64,000 bases of DNA from JAEYFP01 sp047602645 (GTDB lineage: Bacteria > Bacillota > Clostridia > Lachnospirales > Lachnospiraceae), in contig JASGGU010000007.1 of NCBI GenBank assembly GCA_047602645.1, positions 1 through 64,000 of the forward strand, read 5' to 3'. The position numbers were made by a program, and so were the translations under genes. The notes beneath the pieces were generated by a model, which had not been told where the DNA came from, searched no databases, and was given only the letters and a program-made list of their open reading frames with translations. Position 1 is the first letter of the stretch, and every line of letters begins with the position of its first letter. Of this stretch, positions 17,341 to 26,702 are shown piece after piece.

Positions 17341-18492
17341 ATGGATGAAACAGGACAACAGCTGATTCTCGCAGCTGCCGATGGAATGGTAAACAGAGGA
17401 AACTGGGAACGAATAAAAAAGGTTATGAGAAGAGCAGCGGCAGGAGGAAAACTGACAGTTGGATTTATCGGCGGTTCGATTACACAGGATGCCGGTGCGA
17501 GCTGCCATGAAAATTGCTATGCCTATTGTGTGTATCAGTGGTGGGAGAAAAATTTTCCGAAGGCAGAAATCACCTATGTCAATGCGGGAATCGGTGCCAC
17601 GACCTCTCATTTTGGGGCAGCACGTGTGCAGTCGGATCTGCTGGATGCAAAACCGGATTTTATTGTTGTGGAATTCAGTGTCAATGACAATGATATAGAA
17701 GGAATTGACGAAACTGATTTATTCAGAGAGACCTATGAGGGTCTCGTGCGAAAGATTTATAGATCAGAATGGGAGCCGGCACTTTTGCTTGTTCATAATG
17801 TAAGATATGATGATGGCGGCAGTGCAGAGGAGATACATTCTGAAATAGGCAAAGCATATGAGCTTCCCTGTGTCAGTATGAGAAAAAGCGTTTATCCGCT
17901 TATCAAAGAAGGAAAGGTTCCCATTGCGGATCTTTCACAGGACAATCTGCATCCAAATGATCAGGGACACCGGATACTTGCGGCTCTGATCACTTCCTTT
18001 TTAGAGAAAGTCAGGAAAGAAAGAGAGGCGCATGAGAAGGCTGTTTTGCTGCGAAGGGTACCGGTTACCGGAAATACCTATGAAAATGCCGTGCGCATAC
18101 AGAAGGAAAGCGGCTGTGTATGCCTTTCTGAAGGCTTCGTCAGGGATCGGCGAGAGGCAGGGATGCTGCGGGATGTGTTTGTAAATGGCTGGATCGCTGA
18201 AAAAGCAGGAGACTCTATTGTGTTTGAAGTGGAAGGACGAAATATTGCCGTACAGTATCGTAAATCTGTGAAACAGCCGGCACCGGTTGCGGAAGCGATC
18301 GTGGACGGAAAGGAAGCGCAGGCGGTGATTCTGGATAGTAATTTTGAGCAGGACTGGGGTGATAAGCTGCAGCTTGACAGACTGCTGCATCATGGCAGCA
18401 GCGGAAAGCACAAGGTCGAAATCCGCATCATGGAGGCAGATGATAAAGACCAGGCTCCGTTTTATCTGGCAGGCTTGATTGTTGCAGGTTAG
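17341..18492 (+). CDS. SGNH acetyl esterase with C-terminal beta domain, CE17 type
   Basis: A 383-residue esterase. The N-terminal SGNH hydrolase domain (about 30-225) has the nucleophile block GFIGGSITQDAG with Ser46, the block VEFSVNDND near residue 118, and the catalytic DNLHPNDQGH with Asp201 and His204. The remaining 150 residues look like a beta-sandwich resembling a CBM35-type module. Together with the preceding CE2-type enzyme this reproduces the esterase pair described in mannan loci of gut Firmicutes. No signal peptide is seen. The intergenic distance of 2 bp implies one transcript. The CE17 assignment is from context and architecture. Confidence 0.8.
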   Translation: MDETGQQLILAAADGMVNRGNWERIKKVMRRAAAGGKLTVGFIGGSITQDAGASCHENCYAYCVYQWWEKNFPKAEITYVNAGIGATTSHFGAARVQSDLLDAKPDFIVVEFSVNDNDIEGIDETDLFRETYEGLVRKIYRSEWEPALLLVHNVRYDDGGSAEEIHSEIGKAYELPCVSMRKSVYPLIKEGKVPIADLSQDNLHPNDQGHRILAALITSFLEKVRKEREAHEKAVLLRRVPVTGNTYENAVRIQKESGCVCLSEGFVRDRREAGMLRDVFVNGWIAEKAGDSIVFEVEGRNIAVQYRKSVKQPAPVAEAIVDGKEAQAVILDSNFEQDWGDKLQLDRLLHHGSSGKHKVEIRIMEADDKDQAPFYLAGLIVAG

Positions 18493-18597
18493 GCGGGAAA
18501 CAGGATATCCCCTTGTTAAGAATGCTATTGATTTCTGCATTTCAAATAGGTAAACTATAAATAATGTGATACGTAGGTCTTTTAGGAGGAGTAAGGA

Positions 18598-20832
18598 ATG
18601 GGAATCAAATATTTTGAGGAAAGCAATAGCTGGAAACTGGATACGCCGGAAACTTCTTATATAATCTGTGCGGCGGATCAGGAACGGTTTTTGCTGCATG
18701 CTTATTCCGGAAAAAAAATCAGTGATCAATCCGTGGCCTATCTGACAAGGATTGATGAAGCTCCGTTTGTTCCGAGTGTCAACAACCGGGACAGAGGTTC
18801 TTTTCTGGATTCCGCACCGATGGAGTATCCGACTTATGGAGTCGGTGACTTCAGAGAAAGCTGCATAGAGATAGAAACGGAGGGCGGACATCATGGTCTG
18901 TCGCTTTTGTATAAGAGTCATCGGATTTATGGAGGAAAGCCGAAGCTGCAAGGCCTTCCGGCTACATTTGGGGATGAGGACGACTGTACGACTCTGGAAT
19001 TGACCATAGTGGACAATCCTACGGGGCTGGAGGCTGTGTTGGTCTATACGGTGTTTGAAAAGCACAATGTCATCACGAGAAGCGTGCGTATCAAAAATGG
19101 CGGCTTAGGTTCTCTATATTTAAAAAGAGCCCTTTCCGTCTGTCTGGATATGGACAATCAAGAATATGACCTGATTACGCTGCATGGCTCGTGGGCGAGG
19201 GAACGACGCATTTACAGGCGGAAAATAGGATATGGCAAACAGGTTGTGTCTTCCCTGCGCGGTGAATCGAGTCATCAGGAGCACCCGTTTCTGGCATTTG
19301 CGGACAAACATACGACGCAGGAGAGTGGTGAGATTTACGGGCTCAGCTTCGTCTATTCCGGCAATTTTATTGCGGCAACAGAAGGAAACCAATTTGACGG
19401 GGTGCGCGTCGTTATGGGGATTAATCCGGCGGGCTTCTCCTGGAAGCTGATGCCGGGCGAAGAGTTTATAACGCCTGAGGTCGTCATGGTCTATTCCTCA
19501 ACGGGTATCGACCGCATGAGTCAAACATTTCATGATCTATATCGGGAGCATCTGATCAGAAGTCCGTTTAAGGATAAAAAGCGCCCGATTCTGATTAATA
19601 ACTGGGAAGCAACTTATTTTGAATTTGATACCGAAAAGCTTATCGCAATTGCGCGAGAAGCCAAACAAAACGGTATAGAAATGCTCGTCATGGACGACGG
19701 TTGGTTCGGAAATCGCAGCAGTGATAATATGGCACTCGGCGACTGGTATGTCAATGAGGAGAAAATTAAGGGCGGTCTCGGTAATCTTGTCGAAGAGGTG
19801 AACCGGCTCGGTATGGAGTTTGGCATCTGGATTGAGCCGGAGATGATCTCTCCGGATTCGGATTTATATCGGGCACATCCCGATTGGGCGATTCAGATAC
19901 CGAACCGCACGGCGACACTGCTGCGAAACCAGTATGTGCTGGATTTCTCCAGACCGGAGATTGTGGATGCAATCTATCAGATGATTTCTGAAGTGCTAAG
20001 GAGTGCTAATATTACTTATGTAAAGTGGGACATGAATCGTCAGCTTTGCGATATCGGCAGTATCGGACTTCCTGCGGACAGGCAGGGGGAATTGATGCAC
20101 CGTTATATGTTGGGTGTTTATGATATGCAGGAGCGGCTTGTCCACGATTTTCCGTATATTTTGCTGGAAAACTGTTCGGGCGGCGGCGCACGCTTTGATG
20201 CCGGTATGCTCTATTACAGCCCGCAGATCTGGTGCTCGGACGATACCGATGCAATTGAGCGGCTTTCTATTCAGGAGGGGACGGCACTCGTCTATCCGCT
20301 TTCGGCGATGGGGGCACATGTGAGTGACTGCCCGAACCATACGGTCGGACGGAGCACCCCGTTTGAAACGAGGGGCTATGTTGCACTGGCAGGGACCTTT
20401 GGCTATGAGCTGGATGTGACAAAGATATCCGAGGCGGACAGAAGCATAATCCCGAAGCAGGTGGAGATGTACCACGCTTACAATGAGATTGTGCGCACGG
20501 GTGATTATTACAGAATCGCTTCTTACAGCGAGAACGGCCTTTTTGACTGCTGGGAGGTTGTGCGCAAGGACCATTCGGAGGCGCTTGTGACGTTTATTCA
20601 AGTGCTGGGCAGACCGAATGTACACAGCAGAAGAATTCGATTAAAAGGGCTTGAACCGGATAAACGATATCAAGTATCCTGTGAGAAGGATGTTCTTTGT
20701 ATTCCTGCTGTAAATAAGAGCGGCGCCGGCTTTGCTCTGTACGGAGATACCCTGATGAATGCCGGTATTTCTATTGGTGGTTTGACCGGAGACTTTGTCG
20801 GGGCACTCATCGCGGTGAAGGAAGTACGATAG
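18598..20832 (+). CDS. Alpha-galactosidase (GH36, 744 residues)
   Basis: Full-length clan-D alpha-galactosidase. The N-terminal beta-supersandwich domain covers about 1-330, the (beta/alpha)8 catalytic barrel about 331-645, and a C-terminal beta-sheet domain ends the protein. The nucleophile Asp478 lies in TYVKWDMNRQ and the acid/base Asp548 in WCSDDTDAIE. MLVMDDGWFG and GFGIWIEPEM-like (EFGIWIEPEMIS) segments line the active site. It would remove alpha-1,6-galactosyl branches from galactomanno-oligosaccharides (or raffinose-type sugars). No signal peptide, so it is intracellular. AGGAGGAG box before the ATG. It is the first of two adjacent, divergent GH36 genes. Confidence 0.94.
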   Translation: MGIKYFEESNSWKLDTPETSYIICAADQERFLLHAYSGKKISDQSVAYLTRIDEAPFVPSVNNRDRGSFLDSAPMEYPTYGVGDFRESCIEIETEGGHHGLSLLYKSHRIYGGKPKLQGLPATFGDEDDCTTLELTIVDNPTGLEAVLVYTVFEKHNVITRSVRIKNGGLGSLYLKRALSVCLDMDNQEYDLITLHGSWARERRIYRRKIGYGKQVVSSLRGESSHQEHPFLAFADKHTTQESGEIYGLSFVYSGNFIAATEGNQFDGVRVVMGINPAGFSWKLMPGEEFITPEVVMVYSSTGIDRMSQTFHDLYREHLIRSPFKDKKRPILINNWEATYFEFDTEKLIAIAREAKQNGIEMLVMDDGWFGNRSSDNMALGDWYVNEEKIKGGLGNLVEEVNRLGMEFGIWIEPEMISPDSDLYRAHPDWAIQIPNRTATLLRNQYVLDFSRPEIVDAIYQMISEVLRSANITYVKWDMNRQLCDIGSIGLPADRQGELMHRYMLGVYDMQERLVHDFPYILLENCSGGGARFDAGMLYYSPQIWCSDDTDAIERLSIQEGTALVYPLSAMGAHVSDCPNHTVGRSTPFETRGYVALAGTFGYELDVTKISEADRSIIPKQVEMYHAYNEIVRTGDYYRIASYSENGLFDCWEVVRKDHSEALVTFIQVLGRPNVHSRRIRLKGLEPDKRYQVSCEKDVLCIPAVNKSGAGFALYGDTLMNAGISIGGLTGDFVGALIAVKEVR

Positions 20833-20868
20833 ATTTTAATAAATTTTAAAATAAGCACGGAGGTTTTT

Positions 20869-23061
20869 ATGCAGAGATTAGAAGTATTGGAAAATGGGAT
20901 ATATCTGGTTTTTGAGATTGCAGATAACAACGATTTGAAGCTGCTGCATTTTTCGGCTCTGCCATTTCAGGAGTCGGATATAAAGGCACCAAATACAAAT
21001 GATGGTTTTCGGCTTGTGGAAATGAACTTGTCAGGTTTTGACAGGCCGGGTGAGCGCCATGGTAATAAATATATTTACACGGCACCGGGTTATCGGATGA
21101 AATATGTGTCTCATAAGGATTACCGAAATGAACGCGGAAGGAAGCTGGAATTTGAACTGCGGGATGAGGAGACGGATGTTCACGTTGTAAATCATATGCA
21201 ATTTTATGACGGAATTTCGATTGTCCGATGTCAGAATATCGTAGAAAACCGAGGCGGTCAATCGCAGACACTCGAATACATTTCTTCCTTTAACTATACA
21301 GGGATTGAAAAAGAAGGATTGCTTGCGCAGAATGAAAAGATGTCGGTAAAGATTCCGCATAACTCCTGGCAGCGCGAAATGAACTGGCGTACCTATACGC
21401 TGCCGCAGCTCGGGCTATCTCTTGTGCAGCCTGTGGAAATTCAGCGTTCTTCCTCGGCTTTGGAGGTTACGAACACCGGACATTGGTCCTCAAAAAAGTA
21501 TCTTCCGATGGGGTTTTTAGAAAATGCCGAGACAGGCAGCAGCCTGTTCTGGCAGATCGAGCACAACGGCTCCTGGCATTGGGAAATCGCTGACCAGAAC
21601 GGTCATTTATATTTGAATATCAGTGGACCAAACGAAGTACAATCTCACTGGTTTAAAAATCTGAAACCGGGAGATACGTTTATGACGGTTCCTGTCGCGG
21701 TCGGTGTCAGTCTTTCGGCCAAAGATACACAGGGCACATGCTTTGCGACAGCCGGCAGTACGAATAATTTCGGAGATAGTACCTGCTTTGACGCGGCAAT
21801 GGCGGAGCTGACAAAATACAGGCGCATTATTCGCAGAAAGAATGAAGATAATGAATCTCTGAAAATTATTTTTAATGATTACATGAACTGCCTGTGGGCG
21901 GATCCGACAACGGAGAAGGAACTGCCGCTCATTGATGCAGCCGCAAAGGCAGGCTGCGAGTATTTTTGTATTGATGCGGGCTGGTATGCACCGGGGCTAT
22001 GGTGGGATGCGGTCGGCGAGTGGAAGGAGTCGCGTGAACGCTTTCCGAACGGCATGAAAGAGGTTACGGATTATATCAGGAGTAAGGGCATGATTCCCGG
22101 AGTATGGCTGGAAATCGAGGTTATGGGTATTCACAGTCCCGTTTTAAAAGGAATTGCCAAGGATGACTGGTTCTTTACACGCCATGGGAAACGGGTATTT
22201 GACAGAAGCCGCTATCAGCTCGATTTCAGGAATCCCGAGGTAATTGATTATGTCAATGGCGTGATGGACCGGATCATCAGTGAATATGGCGTTGGTTATA
22301 TCAAGATGGACTATAATATCGAGCCCGGAATCGGTACGGAGTTGCATGCGGACAGTGTCGGGGACGGTATGCTGGGACATGAGCGTGCATATCTGGCATG
22401 GCTGAAATCAATATTTGAAAAGTATCCGGCTTTGATTATTGAGAACTGTTCAAGCGGCGGACTTCGCATCGATTACGCAATGCTTTCCCAGTACAGTATC
22501 CAGTCCACGAGCGATCAGGATTACTACGACCGTTATGCGACGATTGCCGCAAATGCGCCCGCCGGGCTGACGCCTGAGCAGGCGGCGATCTGGTCCTATC
22601 CGATGCGGGAGGGTGATAAGGAAGAGGTCGTGTTCAACATGGTCAATGCGATGCTGCTGCGTATCCACCAAAGCGGGCATCTTGCCGAGCTTTCCGATGA
22701 GCGTAAGTCGCTCGTAAAAGAGGGGCTGGATTATTATAAGACAATTCGTCAGAGTCTGAAGACGGCGCTTCCGTTCTGGCCGCTCGGACTTTCCGCTTAT
22801 GAGGATGAATGGGTTTCACTAGGACTTCGCACACAGGACGGAACAAATAAAATCTATCTGGCTGTTTGGCGGCGTGACGGCGGCAATGACAGCTGCATCC
22901 TTCCGATCCGCTACGCGAACGGCAGTTCCGTAAGCGTAACATGTGTCTATCCTTCCTATGAGGAATGCGGCTATTGCTGGAATGCGGCAAGGCAGCAGTT
23001 ATCCGTACATTTTCCAAAGCGTAACATGGCGCGGTTGTTTGAAATTAAAATAAATAAATAA
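20869..23061 (+). CDS. GH36-type glycosidase, second and divergent (730 residues)
   Basis: A clan-D glycosidase of different sequence type from its neighbour. The barrel begins near FNDYMNCLWADPTTEKELPL, and the candidate nucleophile Asp481 lies in GYIKMDYNIEPG. The acid/base candidate Asp549 lies in QSTSDQDYY, following IENCSSGGLRIDYAM. The N-terminal 320 residues are beta-rich. Members of this branch are annotated alpha-galactosidase, but some act on other alpha-galactosides such as N-acetylgalactosaminides, so the substrate is less certain than for the upstream gene. Intracellular by lack of a signal peptide. It ends at a strong terminator shared with the converging malic enzyme gene. Confidence 0.87.
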   Translation: MQRLEVLENGIYLVFEIADNNDLKLLHFSALPFQESDIKAPNTNDGFRLVEMNLSGFDRPGERHGNKYIYTAPGYRMKYVSHKDYRNERGRKLEFELRDEETDVHVVNHMQFYDGISIVRCQNIVENRGGQSQTLEYISSFNYTGIEKEGLLAQNEKMSVKIPHNSWQREMNWRTYTLPQLGLSLVQPVEIQRSSSALEVTNTGHWSSKKYLPMGFLENAETGSSLFWQIEHNGSWHWEIADQNGHLYLNISGPNEVQSHWFKNLKPGDTFMTVPVAVGVSLSAKDTQGTCFATAGSTNNFGDSTCFDAAMAELTKYRRIIRRKNEDNESLKIIFNDYMNCLWADPTTEKELPLIDAAAKAGCEYFCIDAGWYAPGLWWDAVGEWKESRERFPNGMKEVTDYIRSKGMIPGVWLEIEVMGIHSPVLKGIAKDDWFFTRHGKRVFDRSRYQLDFRNPEVIDYVNGVMDRIISEYGVGYIKMDYNIEPGIGTELHADSVGDGMLGHERAYLAWLKSIFEKYPALIIENCSSGGLRIDYAMLSQYSIQSTSDQDYYDRYATIAANAPAGLTPEQAAIWSYPMREGDKEEVVFNMVNAMLLRIHQSGHLAELSDERKSLVKEGLDYYKTIRQSLKTALPFWPLGLSAYEDEWVSLGLRTQDGTNKIYLAVWRRDGGNDSCILPIRYANGSSVSVTCVYPSYEECGYCWNAARQQLSVHFPKRNMARLFEIKINK

Positions 23062-23080
23062 TAGGTGTTTACATTTCATA

Positions 23081-23122
23081 AAAAAGTTCCTCTATATAAA
23101 TTATAATAGAGGAACTTTTTGT
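23081..23122. terminator. Strong bidirectional terminator closing the mannan locus
   Basis: The 15-bp perfect stem AAAAAGTTCCTCTAT (23081-23095) / ATAGAGGAACTTTTT (23106-23120) has a 10-nt AT loop. A-rich and T-rich flanks allow termination from both sides. Confidence 0.92.
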
Positions 23123-23140
23123 ATGCGAAGCACACTTTTG

Positions 23141-24313
23141 TTATAATCTTGCGACACCTGTGTCAGAAGCGGCTTTGGCAACGGCGGCGGCGACAGCCGG
23201 TGTGACCTGTTCGTTAAAGCTGTTCGGAATAATGTATTCCGGTGAAAGCTCGTCTTCCGTTACGATTGAGGCGATGGCGTAAGCCGCGGCGAGCTTCATC
23301 TCATCATTGATATCCGAGGCACGCACATCAAGGGCACCGCGAAAAATACCGGGAAATGCAAGAACGTTATTGATCTGGTTCGGAAAATCACTTCTTCCCG
23401 TACCGATTACGGCAACCCCCGCTTTTTTGGCTTCATCCGGCATGATTTCCGGTACAGGATTGGCCATTGCGAGAACGATCGGCTTTTCAGCCATCACAGA
23501 AACCATTTCGGGTGTCAGGACGCCCGGAGCGGAAACGCCGATAAAGACGTCGGCTCCCTTGATGACATCCGCAAGCTGTCCCTTTTTCTGCTGAAGATTA
23601 GAGATTTTTGCCATCTCTTCCTTTGTGTTGTTTAAATTGTCTCGGCCTTCATAAATCGCGCCCTTTGTGTCGCAGAGGACGACATTTTTCAGACCGGTTG
23701 TCATCAGCAGTTTTGTAATAGCGATACCGGCGGCGCCGGAACCGTTGACGACGACCTCAATATCGGTCATTTTTTTATCGACAAGCTTGAGTGCATTAAT
23801 GAGCCCCGCGAGTACAACGACCGCTGTTCCGTGCTGATCGTCATGAAAGATCGGAATATCACACCGCTCCTTCAGCTTCTTTTCAATTTCAAAGCATCTC
23901 GGAGCCGAAATATCTTCGAGGTTCACACCGCCAAAGGAGCCTGCAAGCAATGCGACCGTGTCTACAATTTCATTGACATCCTTGGAACGCACGCAAAGCG
24001 GAAACGCATCGACATTCCCGAATCTTTTAAACAGCACGCATTTTCCCTCCATAACCGGCATACCGGCCTCCGGGCCGATATCTCCGAGTCCGAGTACAGC
24101 TGTTCCGTCCGTTACGACGGCGACGAGATTGCCCCTGCGCGTATATTTGTAGGATAAATCGACATCCTCACTGATTTTCAAGCAGGGTTCCGCAACTCCG
24201 GGCGTATAGGCGACCGCAAGATCCGCCATCGTATTTAACTCTGCCCTGCTTGTTATTTCGATTTTTCCGTTCCATTTCTCGTGCATGTTCAATGCATATT
24301 CTTTTTTATCCAT
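23141..24313 (-). CDS. Malic enzyme (NAD(P)-dependent, short bacterial type)
   Basis: A 390-residue enzyme that oxidatively decarboxylates malate to pyruvate. The N-terminal malic domain includes LAVAYTPGVAEPCLKI (about residues 33-48) and GDIGPEAGMPVMEGKCVLFKRFGNVDAFP near 77. The substrate/metal segment IPIFHDDQHGTAVVVLAG near 154 precedes the Rossmann domain with GSGAAGIAI near 193, and LAMANPVPEIMP near 279. The length fits the short MaeB/YtsJ-like form without a phosphotransacetylase domain. The start has a GGAGGAAGG box. Monocistronic; its upstream region holds an 11-bp inverted repeat. Cofactor preference cannot be read safely. Confidence 0.94.
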   Translation of the reverse strand: MDKKEYALNMHEKWNGKIEITSRAELNTMADLAVAYTPGVAEPCLKISEDVDLSYKYTRRGNLVAVVTDGTAVLGLGDIGPEAGMPVMEGKCVLFKRFGNVDAFPLCVRSKDVNEIVDTVALLAGSFGGVNLEDISAPRCFEIEKKLKERCDIPIFHDDQHGTAVVVLAGLINALKLVDKKMTDIEVVVNGSGAAGIAITKLLMTTGLKNVVLCDTKGAIYEGRDNLNNTKEEMAKISNLQQKKGQLADVIKGADVFIGVSAPGVLTPEMVSVMAEKPIVLAMANPVPEIMPDEAKKAGVAVIGTGRSDFPNQINNVLAFPGIFRGALDVRASDINDEMKLAAAYAIASIVTEDELSPEYIIPNSFNEQVTPAVAAAVAKAASDTGVARL

Positions 24314-24443
24314 GTTGATTCCTTCCTCCGTGATAGTATCAAATAATCCTGTTTGATTATAGCATGCCTGACGGAATTCGTAAAATTATATATTTTGCAA
24401 CGGTGGATTCTTTGTCTAATCCTCTCTTGAAGCACATTCTTAC

Positions 24444-24470
24444 GCAGCTTAACAGCAGGTGTTAAGCTGC
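24444..24470. promoter_or_regulatory. Perfect inverted repeat upstream of malic enzyme
   Basis: GCAGCTTAACA and TGTTAAGCTGC are separated by GCAGG. The site lies 131 bp upstream of the malic enzyme start and just before the riboswitch promoter. It could be an operator or the terminator of an unseen transcript; there is no T-run. Confidence 0.4.
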
Positions 24471-24488
24471 TGTGTAAACAGTAATGTC

Positions 24489-24517
24489 TTGACATATGGA
24501 CAGCAGAATTATATGAT
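24489..24517 (+). promoter_or_regulatory. Sigma-A type promoter of the riboswitch-controlled importer
   Basis: TTGACA (24489-24494), a 17-bp spacer and TATGAT (24512-24517) directly precede the cobalamin riboswitch. Confidence 0.8.
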
Positions 24518-24529
24518 AATGACAATTGA

Positions 24530-24690
24530 ATATGGAAGCAAGTGCCCCATCCGGGGAGAATAGGGAAACAGGTTAGAATCCTGTACGGGCCCGCCACTGT
24601 AATTGGCTGGCTGTTTTTTATGATGTCACTGTGCAGCTGCATGGGAAGGCAAAAAACAGCATTGAGTCATAAGCCAGGAGACCTGCTTGC
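24530..24690 (+). ncRNA. Cobalamin (adenosylcobalamin-type) riboswitch
   Basis: The conserved core is readable in order: a paired GCCCC/GGGG element, AGGGAA, the CAGGTTAGAATCCTG hairpin, the hallmark GCCCGCCACTGTAA, a variable peripheral stem (GGCTGGCTGTTTTTT pairing with AAAAAACAGC), and the B12-box-like AGCCAGGAGACCTGC. It precedes a five-gene ABC importer operon. With the terminator at 24802-24847 as expression platform, binding of a cobalamin should switch transcription off. Confidence 0.93.
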
Positions 24691-24768
24691 ACATTTCATC
24701 GCAGTGCCGCGCGGCCAATGGTATTCTGTGAAAATTTTGATAGATGTGTATGGATCATGTATATCAAT

Positions 24769-24847
24769 AAGTAAATCAGCTTGCTGATTTATTTGTCGTA
24801 TAAAAAAACGGGTAGCAGCATTGGAGTATTGCTGTTGCCCGTTTTTG
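24769..24847 (+). terminator. Riboswitch expression platform: alternative hairpin and intrinsic terminator
   Basis: A hairpin AAATCAGC/GCTGATTT (24773-24790) is followed by a strong stem of AAAAACGGGTAGCAGCA (ends 24820) with TGCTGTTGCCCGTTTTT (24830-24845, allowing G-T pairs). This is a standard intrinsic terminator 50 bp before the binding-protein gene. Confidence 0.87.
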
Positions 24848-24896
24848 TGCGGAAAAGCCAAGTCCCCCACTGTCCAAAACAACAAAGGAGAAAGAA

Positions 24897-26645
24897 ATGA
24901 AAAAACAAAAATTGAAACAAATGTTAGCTGCTTTATTGGTACTTCTCATGCTGCCGGGTATGACCGCTTGCGCAGGCTCAGAGGGCAGAACAGGCTCGGA
25001 CGGCAGTATGGTCTCGGACATCGGCACAGAAGCCGGGACTATAGATGAAGCGGCTGCCTTGCCGTCTGCAGAAGCTGAGGAATCGCCGGCACAAGTTGAA
25101 AATCTGGTGATAGGAACCACAACGGCGAACGATACCTTTAATTTGCTCACGCAAAGCGGCGCTTATGGAAAAACCAATTACAATTGCCTTGCTAACGGAG
25201 ACTTTGTATACCTGAATGCAAAGAATGAGCTTACGCCCTACTTTCTGAAAAGCTTTGAAATATCGGAGGACGGCTGTGTATTGTATATTACATTCCCGAC
25301 CGATGCAGTTTGGCATGACGGTGAGCCGGTGACCGCTGAGGACGTTCAGTTTACCTTTGCATACAAACGAGATGTAATGAATGCATCGACATTAAAAAAT
25401 CTTACGGATATTGAAGTCACGGGAGAGGATTCCATGACACTGACCTTCAGTCAGCCGGATGCTTATGCATTTCTTGCACAGGGAGCCGGAAATAATAATT
25501 GTGTGATTCCAAAACATATATGGGAAACCATCACTGAATATGAGGAGTATACCGGAGGCGATGCATCGATCGGCTGCGGTCCTTACAAGCTTGTAAGCTA
25601 TGATCTTGATGCGGGAACGTCCTATTATGAGGCTGTACCGGAAAATGCTTATCTGGGTGACCTTACGGTAGAGTCCGTCACAGTCAAATCTTATTCAGGG
25701 CAGGATGCGCTGCTGATGGCTATGGCAAATGGAGAAGTCGATGTGATGTTTGATTACGCCACACCCATAGACGTGACGCTTTTAGACCTGATCTCCGATC
25801 ATGAAGACATAGCCCTTGGGGACAGTGATTACTCGGGAAATTATCAGCTTACCTTTGGTATGGAACGGGCACCGGGCAATGATCGGAGCTTTCGTGAGGC
25901 TGCGGTAAAAGGGTTAAACTGGGAACTGCTTTGTCAGGTTATTAACGGGGGCTACGGACAAATTCCCGGCAGCGGAATCATACCGCCCTCCTGTCTGGGC
26001 TATGACGATTCCTTGTGGAAATTCTATCGTGATCTTGACGAAGCAAAGTCCTTACTTGATTCTGCGGGCTACGCAGATACCGACGGAGACGGTTACCGTG
26101 AGAATCCGGATGGCAGTGCGCTTGAAGTCAAGGTGACACCTCAGAACGCCAGCAAAAAGCAGGAGCTTTTAAATCGAATCGCAGATGTAATCATGTCCAG
26201 TCTTGATGAAATGGGCATCAAAGCCTATATCGATCAGGAAAGTCTGCAAAGCAGCGAAAAATGGGAAGCTACTGTAATTGACGGGGATTATGATCTTTTC
26301 ATCGGCTATACCACTTCGGGTATGGCGAAATATTCCTCGGCCTTCCGTTATTTTGTGGCCGACTCGAGAGACGGGGATGAATCAAACACCTGGATATGGG
26401 GAACCTATCATGATCAAGCCTTTACGGATCTTGTATGGTCGCTCACGTATTCAGCCTCAGAGCAGGATTACCGAGACAGTATAGCCGGGCTTCAGAAGGC
26501 GGCTTCGGAGGAGTTGTTCGGCTGTGCGCTTTGCTGGGAAACATGTTTTTATCCTTATCGGACTGACAAATACCAGGGCTTTGAAAACTGGGCAGGCTGG
26601 GGTGTTGTAAATCCTGAAATTTTCTATACATTAACAAGCAAATAA
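24897..26645 (+). CDS. Family-5 substrate-binding lipoprotein under B12 control
   Basis: A 582-residue extracellular solute-binding protein of the peptide/nickel family (SBP_bac_5). It has a lipoprotein signal peptide with lipobox MTAC and lipidated Cys25, and an acidic linker to about residue 70. The binding domain contains the family signature AVWHDGEPVTAEDVQFTFAY near 140 and ADTDGDGYRENPDGS near 395. The start has an AAAGGAGAAAG box. Position directly behind a cobalamin riboswitch suggests the cargo is a cobalt complex, a corrinoid precursor or a related compound, not ordinary peptides. That is inference; no cobalt-binding residues can be named from sequence alone. Confidence 0.9.
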   Translation: MKKQKLKQMLAALLVLLMLPGMTACAGSEGRTGSDGSMVSDIGTEAGTIDEAAALPSAEAEESPAQVENLVIGTTTANDTFNLLTQSGAYGKTNYNCLANGDFVYLNAKNELTPYFLKSFEISEDGCVLYITFPTDAVWHDGEPVTAEDVQFTFAYKRDVMNASTLKNLTDIEVTGEDSMTLTFSQPDAYAFLAQGAGNNNCVIPKHIWETITEYEEYTGGDASIGCGPYKLVSYDLDAGTSYYEAVPENAYLGDLTVESVTVKSYSGQDALLMAMANGEVDVMFDYATPIDVTLLDLISDHEDIALGDSDYSGNYQLTFGMERAPGNDRSFREAAVKGLNWELLCQVINGGYGQIPGSGIIPPSCLGYDDSLWKFYRDLDEAKSLLDSAGYADTDGDGYRENPDGSALEVKVTPQNASKKQELLNRIADVIMSSLDEMGIKAYIDQESLQSSEKWEATVIDGDYDLFIGYTTSGMAKYSSAFRYFVADSRDGDESNTWIWGTYHDQAFTDLVWSLTYSASEQDYRDSIAGLQKAASEELFGCALCWETCFYPYRTDKYQGFENWAGWGVVNPEIFYTLTSK

Positions 26646-26702
26646 TTGTTCGGGAAGGCGGTGCGGCTCCTTGCACCGCTTTTCCCTGTAAAGGATAGGG
26701 TT

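Noticed and set aside
18001..19065. Long minus-strand open frame across the esterase/GH36 junction
   Set aside because: It is antisense to two well-supported genes, has no ribosome-binding site and no recognisable domain; a shadow of high-quality coding frames on the other strand.
19996..20625. Minus-strand open frame of 209 codons inside the GH36 gene
   Set aside because: Antisense to the catalytic barrel, His/Arg/Cys-rich composition typical of reverse-frame translation.
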